Shown piece after piece: positions 25,686 to 37,800 of a stretch of DNA of 64,000 bases (position 1 is its first letter; the number at the start of each line of letters is the position of its first letter). A model generated the notes under the pieces. That model saw nothing but the letters and a program-made list of their open reading frames with translations, did not search any database and was not told the origin of the DNA. Source of the DNA: Gerris lacustris (lineage: Eukaryota; Arthropoda; Insecta; Hemiptera; Gerridae). Location of the stretch: assembly GCA_951217055.1 (NCBI GenBank), contig OX578278.1, positions 32,501,105-32,565,104 on the forward strand, read 5' to 3'. A program made the translations under genes and the position numbers.

Positions 25686-25797
25686 ACAGACATTACCTCT
25701 GTAATGATCTGGAGCGGGTAGCGGGAGAAGAAACAGTTGAACCTAGTTTCCTCCAGGTAGTTCAGTGTAAGGGGCCGTTCCTGGCCCCGGCTGACTG
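25686..25797 (-). other. GC-rich open segment overlapping the VKR 3' end
   Basis: Directly after the VKR stop, another minus-strand frame stays open for about 37 codons with mostly G/C third positions (for example LTLNYLEETRFNCFFSRYPL). It ends at a donor-like GAG|GTAATG at 25685. TTCTCTAG just before 25797 could serve as acceptor. No family recognised. It may be an alternative coding exon, 3' UTR, or part of another minus-strand gene. Confidence 0.35.
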
Positions 25798-25876
25798 CTA
25801 GAGAATCGAATCCACATGGTTGTCAATGTGGTTACAGTATTCTAAAGGACCGTCCATGTCTCGTAGAGGCAGGTAC
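25798..25876 (-). CDS. VKR: VKR exon 20 (terminal exon, stop)
   Basis: The acceptor TTGCTGCAG precedes G, which completes the Arg codon split with exon 19. Then come YLPLRDMDGPLEYC, NHIDNHVDSIL and TAG at 25800-25798. Phase match, a coding-like string and low AT content support it. The preceding pyrimidine tract is weak, so the read-through end in exon 19 remains an alternative. Confidence 0.65.
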
Positions 25877-28800
25877 CTGCAGCAATTCAATTACACGTTT
25901 AAGTACAAGTTGCATTTGACAAACATTAAATGTTCTAATGTAAGACCTCCTCTGCAAGTAGCAAAATTAATAATAAGGTGTTGTGTAATCTGTTTCCATG
26001 ATAATTTCTGTCACAGAGATTGACAGCCCTATATTCACATCTCTAATCATAGAAATTGTAGGCTTGATAATTGATGATGAATTTAAACTATTTAACACTT
26101 TACCTAAAATAGTTGTCGTAAAAGTGTGTTTTGCCAATAATAACCTATGGAGCAGAGATGTGGACACTAAAGAAAAATACATTAGATAAGCAGAGAGAGA
26201 CAAAAAGAAAAATGGAAAGAAGCATAATGAAGGTATTGCTGAAAGACAGGAAGAGGAAACGAGTGAGTGAAAAAGAAAATAGGACTAGAAAGATATAGGA
26301 CAGGTGGTTATAGAATGAAAGAGGAGATGGTCAGGGCTCATATGGGACGAAGAAATGAAGAAATATTGAATGTGAAAAAGTTAAATTATCACTACCCACA
26401 CGAGTTAAAATAATAAGAAATATGAATTATTTAAGCCTAAATCCCATTTAAAGGCCAAGTAGTGCTAGTTTTATCAATAATACGGTTATCAGAAGTCAAT
26501 AAGTTTCCTGAAAATCTATAAAATTAAATTCAATAGGTTCGGTAAGGTTGTAAAAGAGAAAAAAAAGGTTTAGTCTTTAGTCGAATGCACAAGAAGTGGT
26601 TTTAATTTCTGAATTTAATCAATAATTATGTAGCTAAGTTAGTAGGTATCAATTTACAAGACCAGCAACAATTCTTTATAGCCAATATGAAATGTGTATT
26701 ATTCCTTGTTATGTATTTTAGCTTTTTGAGTCTACTGATTACAAAATATTGTCAACTTCAGGAAGCTCGCTCGGTGTTTACTCAGCATCACATATAAATG
26801 GGTAGCTGCTTATGTTAAGTGGTGAATAACTGGTTGCCTATGTAAATTCTAAGGTTTATACAGTTGATGGAACGACACACTAACCCCATGGCATCCATTA
26901 CATAAGATCTTTGGCAGTCCCTTCTTAGGCTGTTGCGCCACAGAGTAGATATTATAAAATATACTAATACTAATAATCATAGCTGTTAATCAGGAAGAAA
27001 AGAGAAGAACAATAAAAATATTACCTGGGTATTGAGTTAGGAGATGTTGATAAAAGAGGAATGACTGAGCCGTCTGCATGTATTTCATCAGGTGTAGTCA
27101 CTCCCACCATATTACCTACAAGAGTAGCGGCAGTAAGTGAACTAGCACTGGCCCGTCTCAGAGCTGCGGCAAAACCTGCACCACTCCTCCTCCTCATTCC
27201 TCTCTCCATGCTGATCTCAAGCTGTTCTGTGTCCTCCATAATAACAGACTTCAGTGGAACGTCCAAACAGGGAGTTAGCAACTTCTGATTGGTCGCTATT
27301 AACTCAACTATTTCAGTAGCGTCCGGTCGCTCTTTTGCTTCTCTTTTCCAGCATTGCTTTAATAAAGAATCACTGGAAAACAACCATTAATTAAATATTA
27401 TAACAATATCACGACACAATTTTAAGATAAGATAAGTAAAAATACAAGGCCAGTGATGAAGTATTGTATTATAATTTTTTTTTTTTTTTTTAATAAAAAT
27501 GATCTTCAAAAAACCGTAAAGCCAAAAAAATGGTGTCTAATTATAAAAATTAATTGACCAATATTTAATTCAAGAGCATGGTTTTTATAACGAACTGTAT
27601 AATTTGATAATACAATATTGGTAGAGAAGCCATGTAAGAGGGAAGAATGTAGATACATAAAGAAACTTTATGGGTGCCTAATTTAATTGACCAATATTTA
27701 ATTCAAGAGCATGGTTTTTATAACGAACTGTATAATTTGATAATACAATATTGGTAGAGAAGCCATGTAAGAGGGAAGAATGTAGATACATAAAGAAACT
27801 TTATGGGTGCCACGAAAAAATTAAGAACGGCAACCACAATACTAAGGAATAAGTAATTACATCAATAATAAAAAAATAAGTTAAAATATATCACAAAAAA
27901 TTACTTTTCACAAATATTGGATGGAAAACAACGGGATTAAGTTTTCAAAACGAATTCCTAATTAACTCAGTCCTATGTAATACTCACAGTTGTGGTTTAA
28001 TTCCTTCAGGAATGGAGATTGTGTTTCCTTGCTTAACGTAGTCTAATACCTCATTATTGCTCATGCCTTGAAATGGAAAGCTGCCAAATGTAATAATTTC
28101 AAACAGAAGGACTCCATAAGACCAAACATCAGACTTGTGAGTGAATATACCCATTCCAAGAGATTCTGGAGCCATCCATCTCACCGGTAGCATACCTAAA
28201 CAAATCATACATACAAAAATATCAGATTAGGTTCCTTAAGCCTGAGATACACTTTAATTAGTACCTAGAGATAAGTTATCGCATAGTAAGACGTTAAGAG
28301 TTAAGTGCTTAGTAGATTTTCCAAACACATTGACAGTTTAGTTCTTTTGTGGCTTAAAGTTATGGTTTAGACCACGGTTATAATCACATGTACTTATCAC
28401 TAGACACTAATCCACTCTCTTGACACGTATGTTTGCACTTTGACCACTAAGCACCTGCAAGTGGTAATAATCAAAGTGTAAATCGTCCTTTATATTGGAT
28501 ACTTCACAAATAATTATTATAATGTATGATTTTAAATTTTCATGATTTTCACATTCATTTTGCAATGTTCCACTTCCATGCTAGACAGGTTGCTGGAAAT
28601 AGCCTAGACCTGAATCACAAATCAGACTGATGGCTATACTTTGTCAAACTGATGGCTGTAAGTTGCAAGGCCCGAATTACAATTCAAGCTGACTGCTAAG
28701 AAGCATGACCTGGACTCACAAATCAGGCTGACTGTTATAACTCCAAGTTGCGACGGTTGATTTCCATGTCAAGCTGATGGCTGTAAGAGATAAGGCCTGA

Positions 28801-31800
28801 AATCCAATGACAGGCAGATTGCAGGAAGTAGCGAAACCTGAATCACAAATCAGGTTGGCTACTACCAGCTGTGAGGGTCTGAAGTCAAGATGGCTGTAAG
28901 TCACAAGGCCTAAGCTCAAATTTAGGCTGACTGCTAAGTATGACCTGAACCACAAATCAGGCTGACTGTTACAAGTTAGAAGGCTTGATTCCCACAACAA
29001 GCTGACTGCTTGTAAGTAGTATGGACTGAGAATCATGTCAGGAGGAATTTGCTGGCCTTCAATTCTGTCATCAAGAAGAATAAAATCAATCCAGCAGAAG
29101 AAAATCATTCTAATTAGTGTATAATAAGGTGTATTTTTTAAAACAATTTACAATAAATATCATTACCTCTGCGATTAAACTCATAACAGCCGTTTTCATG
29201 TATAGGTCTTGTCATTCCAAAGTCTCCAAGTTTTACTACACGTGACGAATTAATAAGACAGTTCCTTGAAGCAACATCCCTAAAATAAAAAACAAAATGT
29301 ATGTAATACATACAAAAAAAAATTGAAAAATTAGAAGTTCATTTAAAATTTCTTTTGAATAATCATCTGTTTTATAAAAAATAATATATTCATACCTGTG
29401 AACATATTTGCATTCTGCGAGGTAACTAAGAGCACGAGCTACGTCTAAAGACATCTGAGTTAGTTTCTTACTCGATACTTCCTCGTTATCGTCATTTAAT
29501 TTGTCATTATTAACCATATGTCGACGAGCAAGAAGGAAAGTCTTAAGGTCACCTAAATGAATTCAACAAAAATTAAAATTAAATTGAGACTTTACTACCA
29601 TTTTATAGTTAAATGAATTTGAAATAATATCAAATTTATAAAGTAAATAAGGAAGCCCAATGGTGGTTAGAGGGGAAATTAGAAGCAATTAGGAAGGTCA
29701 GTGAAGTTGAACCTACCATAAAGCATGAACTCCATAACATTATAGATCGGTTCGTTCTTGGTACAGACACCGAGTAGTTTAACAATATTTTTATGTTCAA
29801 AACGTTTCATTACTTCAGCTTCACTCAGGAAATCAAGTTTCTCTTCAGTAGTAGAACCAACTTTCAGAGTCTTAACCGCTACAGGAACCTACAAAATAAT
29901 AAAATATAATGTATGAATCACTTGTAAAATCAAAAGGCACAGAGATAATTGAAATGAATTGTCAGAACAGCCTTTTTGAATTACAATGAAATATTAAATT
30001 ATACTACATAATCGGAAAGTTTATTTTTAGTGAATGTCAATTCAGACAATTGGCTATATCCAAATTAAGATATTATGTATTTAATCCTCCTCTGACAAAA
30101 AGGTTACTGTGAAGATTTATTTATTTGTTTGAAATTAATCATTAAACCAAATTAAAAAAAAGTTGAATTGCCCCCCTTGCTGAACGCCATGAATATACAT
30201 ATAAAATTCTAATACAATTAATGATTAGTCAAATTTTTTTGGTACCACTTCATAATTATGACTAGAGAGGTTAATAGACAACAATATTGTTACCACAAAT
30301 GTATATTAAAATTAACAAACGCGCTGCAATATCACATCAATTAAGTGAATAATACAGTAAGAGTAAAATCTCTTCTTGCTACATATTTTACAAACTTCTT
30401 AAAACCAAAACGAACATTTCAAGGTGGGGGTGAACTAGGGGCTGTGCGAATATAAGAAATAAGGAAAGGAACTGATGGTATGAATATGAAGGTGGACCCC
30501 GGTTCGGGTGTCCCCCCAGTCAGGTATACAATTTTTTCTTAACTGCTTAAAGCTAAACAATACATTTCTTATATTACTATAACACAAATTATACCTTAAA
30601 ACTAACATTAGAAATTATTTTTGTATTTATTTTTATAGGTTACAGATTAATTAAGAATACAAAATATCATTAAAACATAATATATTTTTGACTCAGATAG
30701 CTCTTTGAATTTTTAAGCTTTCTAAAAAGTTTTATTTATTTATTTTTTATTCTCATTATTTTATTCTTTCATTTTTTTCACATATTACTAGATCATAATT
30801 ATCAACATCACATTTATGATCAGTTTCTAGTATATGGTTGGCAAAAGTGTTTTAGATGTCTGTATTTTATTTTCTGCCATGAATTATAGTGCTCAGCAAT
30901 TATTGTATTTTTCTAACTATTTGTCCAACATATACAACTTTACGGGTCGCCCATATCAGTTTGTATATTCCGCATTTACCTGGTGGTTCAACTGATCCTA
31001 GAATGGTGCCTAGTTGTATACATAATTTGTAACAGGCTAGGTTCCTTTTTGTTTTTTAAAATGTTTCCTACTTCAGGAACAACTTCTGACAGCTTCACCG
31101 TTTATAGTTAGCTAATCTGGAGTATAGGGTTATGTTCTATTGGTTCTAGATTGTGGTTATATTATTTACAGATAATTCTTCTTGTTTTTTATTCATCATT
31201 ATAAACTCACATTGGATTTTCATACCAATGATTCCTTTCCTTAATCCTTCTATTCACACAGCCCTAGTCTACCATCACCTTGTACTGTTAGTTTGTTTTA
31301 AAAAGGTTTTAATATGTGTGGCTAATAGAGATTTTATTCTTCCTATGATAACTTTAAACTCTGACAATGAAATAATATTGAAGCAAGAATGTTAATTTTA
31401 ATATATATATAATTGTTGTGTTACTGTCTATTAACCTCTCTAGTCTCATACATTACCTAAATAAATTTAAAGAAATGAAAGTAGATGGGATACATACCCA
31501 TCCTTTTTCTTTAAAGAAAGCTTCCCCTCCGTAGACAGTGCCAAATGCACCTTCACCCAATCTCCTGTTAATGACCACATTTTCTCTTGGTATTTCCCAT
31601 TGATCTAAAAACGACATGGTTGACTCATTAAGTAGATCAATTCCCAGAGCATTTATAATCTTCTGTGTTAACTCCGCTTTCTTATCATATCTGAAATAAT
31701 AATTTTTTTAAAAAATAGATAACAGCCTAAAATAAATCAACAAAATTGTAAAAAAAACTGCTTATATTTAATAATAACAGGGATTACTTTGTCCCAACTG

Positions 31801-34800
31801 ATAAATTTAAATTACCATTTATCATTAATTTTCATTTTTAATTCAAAATAATTTAGAAAAAGTAAATTTTAAAGTGGCATAACTTTGGGGAGCAATAACC
31901 AAAAATGTGTTACTGATCTCAAAACTTGTCAATAATGAACCATTTTAACAGAAAAAGCTCTATACTTTATGTAATTTAATTTAAAAAAACATAGGTATTA
32001 AACAATTTTTTTTTTTTTTTAAGAAAAATATTTGAAGAAATCAAAGTAAGTCTACATTTTTAAAATGTTGTCTGTATAATTAATTTAGATCAACCAAGAA
32101 GCCAATTTTTGTTGTAATTGTGATTTTTAAATAAATTCAACAAACCTGTTTTTAATAACAATGAAGGCAACGATGACAATAGCTAGAAGTACGCAGAATC
32201 CCAAAACTGAAAATATTACGACTGCTGTTTCACAGTCTGCATTGAGAAAATGTGCGAATGAAGACAACAAGCACTTTTGCTTTTCAGGTGTTCCATCCCA
32301 TGGAACTGACTCTTTCTCATTCAGCCAAATTAATTCATCATCTTTCATCACCAGTCTAAAACAAAACCAACATATGAAATATTGTCATATTAAGACATTT
32401 TCTTTTTACTTCTCAAATTATACGGAACACAACACCTGTGCACTTACTGAATTGGGTCAAATTTATTTTATGAGTGATATAAAGAAATAATAAATTAAAT
32501 TGAACCATGAAATACAAATAAATATAATAGTTATCTAAGAGGTCACCTCAACCTCTGCCTCTTCAGGCGATTAGAAGGATTTTCAGAAATGGACCAGGAA
32601 AATAGACTTTGGACTAGTGGATTGGAATGGTCAGAAAGGGAATCATGGAAGGACTTGAATCTGAAAATTGCTAATTCGCGGACAAAGGGTACTTTGAGGT
32701 CATTAAGAAGGACAAAATTTGAAACATAGAAGGGTCAGCTATTTTCCTTAGGATCTTGGATTGGAGAGATTGGATTAGATAGGAATTGGAAGGTTTGGTG
32801 TATCCCCAGATTTCTAAGCCATTTTTCCATGTCAGTTTTATTATTATGTTGTAGATGAGTACTTTGTTATGAATGTTAGGTTTAAATGTGTTATGTAAGA
32901 GTCTGTGTAAAAGTTTGTGTGCATTGTATGTTTGATGTTTAGATTTGTATATTATGATTTGCCCAAGTTAAACGATGATCTAAGTATAGCCCCAGGTAGT
33001 GGAAGAACCTGGAATGAGGAATAAGAATTTGGTTAAGAGTGACTGGTTCACAGATACAGTGTCTTAACCCATTCAATGCGTAATCCAATTCATGAACCTA
33101 CCTTAGTTACCGTATATATCTAAACGATTTTAAAAGTTAATTTAAAAATAAAAATAAAAGTTTGGATCCACTGTGGATACAAACGTGAGCAGGCCTGACG
33201 GAGCCTTGCAAGATGGTTCTACTCGAGGCACGGAGAATAGAGTTACCGAGGGCTGAAAGGGAGGGCTTGGATCCACTGTTGATCCACCCGCCAGGCGCGT
33301 TAGCAAGGCATGAATCCACAGTGGATCCACCCGCATTGAATGGGTTAAAGCAAAGGTCACATGAGAATTTTTTGTTTAATTTACCATGATCCCCCATTTC
33401 TTAAACCTGGTTTCAAGGAGTGTAAGGTGCTGTTAGACATGGTAAACTTTAAATCTATTGTTTCAAAGTAAATTTAAAGCTGTACATACTCTCCGTAGTC
33501 ATCTTTTGTAGAAGATCCATTGTCAAAAGGTGTAAAAGTACCAACAATTTTAGTACTGCGGTTGTACCACTGAAGAACATTAATAGGAGAATCCCTCGAT
33601 GAACCATTTTTGAAATTAATCCTGCCGGAAACACCGTAGAAGTCTGTTTTTTTAATGAAATCTACAAAAAACCTAAAAATAAATGTAAGGGATTAATATT
33701 TTAATATAAATTAAAATATGAACAGGGTATAAATTTAAGTAAAAAAGATGAGAAGTAATCATTGTCAGGAAATGAAGATTTCAAAACAAAATTACATCTA
33801 GAAAGAATCAGCTATTTATTGATTCTTATGCTATTATCCAGTACTTTTGAATTAATATTATTTTTAAAAAAAACTTATATACCTACTTCTAGAATGATAT
33901 GGGATGGGGACTTTACTATTAAAATTATTAAATAAAAGATTTAAAAAGTTTTAAACACGCTTTGAAAAATTTCATAACAATCACGATTATAGACTTTTTA
34001 CATCAAAACAAAAATGTTTTTTTTAAACTACTATTTTCTATTACTTGTTTTGTTTACGTTTGCACGGTTAATATTAGGTTTGTTCCAACCCCCCTATTTG
34101 TAACGTCCTTTGTATCGTCCAGCGGATTGTTTGAGAATCTGGTTTTATACACATACGCTAACATTGTACTCTAATAAAATTATGTCATGTTGGAACGGGT
34201 TTAGGACTATAATTCACACCGTATTAAAAACATTCAGGGAAACCTAACTGTTAGGGAACTTTCCTGTTGACGTGTGTGACAATTGACAAAACTGGGCATG
34301 TCATACAAACCAGTACTTGGTATTGTCAGAGGATTGTTTGGACCGTACAGTAAACAGTTCGCAAACGATCCCTGCCCTGGGTTGGAACAGTTTGGAGGAC
34401 AGTACGAAACACTCTGCTTTTATCCATGCTCGAGATGATCCCGCGGACGGTAAGCTGCTTGGTTGGAACAAACCTATGTCATTTGAATACTATTTATTTT
34501 GTCATGGGTTTTTCTTTATTTATTCTAGCTTTTCTGCATTTACATTTGTTTGTTTTTTAATCATATTACAAAAAGTTCTAGATTCAGAATATTTATGTTT
34601 TTAATATTTCTTTTACACGTCAATTAAGATCATTGTGAAGTTAAATAAAATCGTAATTAAAAATGATTATTTATGCCTATTAATAAAATAGAGGAACTTT
34701 TGGAAGTAATGAATAGCCTCCAAACAGAGATTCGCAGCGTATTTTATTCTTAATAATGGAATGAATAATATATAATATAATCCTGATTCTTTTGTATGAA

Positions 34801-37800
34801 AGCTTTGGAAGCAAAACTATTTAGGTATTTCATTTAATCAATTGGCCTTCATGATAATAGGAATCATGGCCACCGATTCCTAGCATAAGTCCGTAAAGCA
34901 TATAGGGGTGAAGGCTAGTATGTAATGAGTGTATGAAAAAGTTAAAAGAGAAGCAAGAGCGCTAACTTTATCTTAGAATAAATAATTTTAAATTCTTGAT
35001 ATTATTCAAAAGTGACAATTAGTTTAAGTTTTTTAATAAGGTTGTGTGGCAGGTTTAAAGTTTAGATTACAAGTGCTGCTATGTACTGTATTAAAAGTAA
35101 GACACATACTTTTTCTACTCTGGTTTCCTCCTAATATTGTGTAAGGTACATCAATATAAATATCAATACACAGAAAAAAAAAAAAAAAAAAAAAAAAATC
35201 AATACCAACCCTGTAGCAGTTTCTTCATGTAAGTTGGCTAAATATGAGTGATTCTTCTTTATCAGTTTGTCTAAAGCGAAAGCATACACCCAGACAGCAT
35301 CATAAGCATAACCCGCATAGTTAGATTCAGGAGAGTTAAACCTTGCCAATCTCTGCTTGTATGATTCTCGCCACTCTGCCACCGTTATGTTTTCTTGCAT
35401 TGTAGCATTGTCAGATCCAAAGAAAGCATGGGAAATTGCAAAGTGACCATTGATAGCCTAGAAACAAGAATAATTTATTAAAATAAATCAATATCAGTGA
35501 ATAATACCAAATAAATTAGACATAAATAGGTATTATTAGCAAAAATAACACTGTAAATAAAAACTGATACCAATAACCATTGGTCAAATGATCTTAACAA
35601 AATGAATGGTCTAATACAATAATTGTCATTTATCTCTTCATTTCCTCGTATTATTTTTGCAATCAGCTCTCTGTAATGATATTTATTACTTCATGAACTT
35701 ATTTTTATCTCAAAAGTTAATCTTACTAAAGTCTTTGTAAGAAAGCTGTTAGCTTTATGGACAAAAATATACTATTATACATATTATTATTATTATTATT
35801 AATTAAGTCTGTATGGTATGAGTTTTAATTTTTGACAGTTAAAGATAATTGGAAAAATGGAGGTGGGGAGCCAATGAGAGCTCAAGATTTTGAAGAAGAA
35901 AGAAGTCTCAAGGTTGGGTCAACTAGGCAAAAATAAATGTTACAAGTACAGGGGTGTGGTCTACAGGATAAAGAAAGAAGCTAGAAATTGGCTCTTTTTC
36001 CCATCACTCTTTATTTTAGACCTACTCCAATCAAACAGTGTAAGTTATTCTATATTATGAAAATAAGTTTTGGAGAGCATCCTCAAGAAGTCTAGAAGGT
36101 TGGGCCAACTAGGCAAAAATAAATGTTACAAGTACAGGGGTGTGGTCTACAGGATAACCACCTAGTGGCTTTATTTTTTCCCCCTCAGATAGATTAGCCT
36201 ACCTGAGAATCAAAAATTCAAACTCATACTATACAGACTACAATATTGAGTTTATCTTTAAATATTGTTGTTTTGGAACTGTATTGTAACACCTATTATT
36301 GACTCAACAATACTAAATCTGTCCTTTAACCATCTAAATGTTGTTAATAGCTACCGTTTCTATTCCTCAAGAGTTAAATTATGGTGTCTTTTTATGGTAT
36401 GTACTGCAATATGCTGGCAGATAAGTGGTAACATATTGTAACTTCCTTGTTAGTAAATAAAGAGATAATAAATTTTAAAAAATTATATTTCTTACTTCGT
36501 TCTTGGCCAGAACTTTAGGGTTTTCTAAAAAGAGTTGTCTCCCTATTCTACCTCATATCTGGCATTCCAGGGCACAGGGCCAAAAATAAGAAACTTGATA
36601 CGCTACCAGCTTTTCAAGCCTGACAAAATTAGCCCTGTTTTTGCCACATAGGCTTGAAGAGCTGGTAGCCCTTAATTGAGATTTTCTCACTTGATGGCAA
36701 TTTAATAAATGAAATTTACATTTTAAATAAATGTTACTATTAAAACTAAAGAATGTATTTTTTTCTGGATAAACAGTGTTGAAAACTTTAAGAACGTATT
36801 TTACCTTTTCCATTTCCAATGTGGAACAAGGGAATTTAGTGCCAGACCAATGAGTGGAGTTGGTAACATTGGTGGTATTATACCAATTATCTGAGAGCCA
36901 GAGAGGAAGAAACCAGACGTAGCCTTCAGCAGCTGTCATCTGTTGCTTATAAGCCTCACACATGACAGCACGAGCTGCTTCATCGTTCATATCGGCAATA
37001 ATGACCCGAATGTTCTCATTCTTCAAATTCTCCAGATACTAAAACATGATAAAGCCACATGAGTTTTTAGTATTTACTTAGCTTGAAAATAAAATTAGGT
37101 ATTTAGGTAGGGGAAAAAATGATACCTGTTTCATAGTTTCCAGTGTCCAATCTGTAGGGAACTTCTTGTTGCTGAACTTGAGGCCATGTTGATGAAGCAA
37201 AGTTTCCAAGTGTGCAATGTACTCTGTGTATTTAGTACCATCCTCAGTAAGACTGGTAACTCTCTTCCACTTGAAGTGATTAAATAACTTCTGATACACA
37301 AATCTATCAACAATAAAATAAATACATGAAAATAATGGAATATAAATATAAAAAAAGATCAAACTTTTAGACAAAATACAGTAATCCCTCAATATCTGTG
37401 GTTTTGACTATTCATGATAAAAAATATTTGACAAAGTTTTATGGGAAGTGGGAAGTACTCTTATTGCTGCTAAAATGTGTTCCAAAACCTGGGATATTAT
37501 CTTAGAAAGAATGGAAAAAGTCTGTAACGGATTAATAGGAGGCCCGTGGTTCAAGTCCCGGTGTGGGGGTCTATTTTTCTCTGTATGTCTTCCGCAATTA
37601 ATGATAATTATAATTTGATTTAAAGTAAAATTTAATCTTTCCGTAGTATGAATACTACCTAAAACTTAAAAATTTGAATTTCTAATTGATTGTACTAGGT
37701 ACAGGTACTAATTGAGTACTTTATAATTATAAGGGTTAATTCTCGGTCTAGTTCTATTGCCGTGAATATTTGGCTTGCTAGACTTGTAGAAAAGATTGAA

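Noticed and set aside
33137..33397. Two minus-strand frames of 72-86 codons
   Set aside because: They lie inside the TTAA-flanked MITE and reflect its repeated GGATCCACTG motifs.
36553..36804. Continuation of the receptor frame past exon 10
   Set aside because: Exon 10 ends at a good GTAAAA donor and joins exon 11 in phase; the rest is intron read-through.
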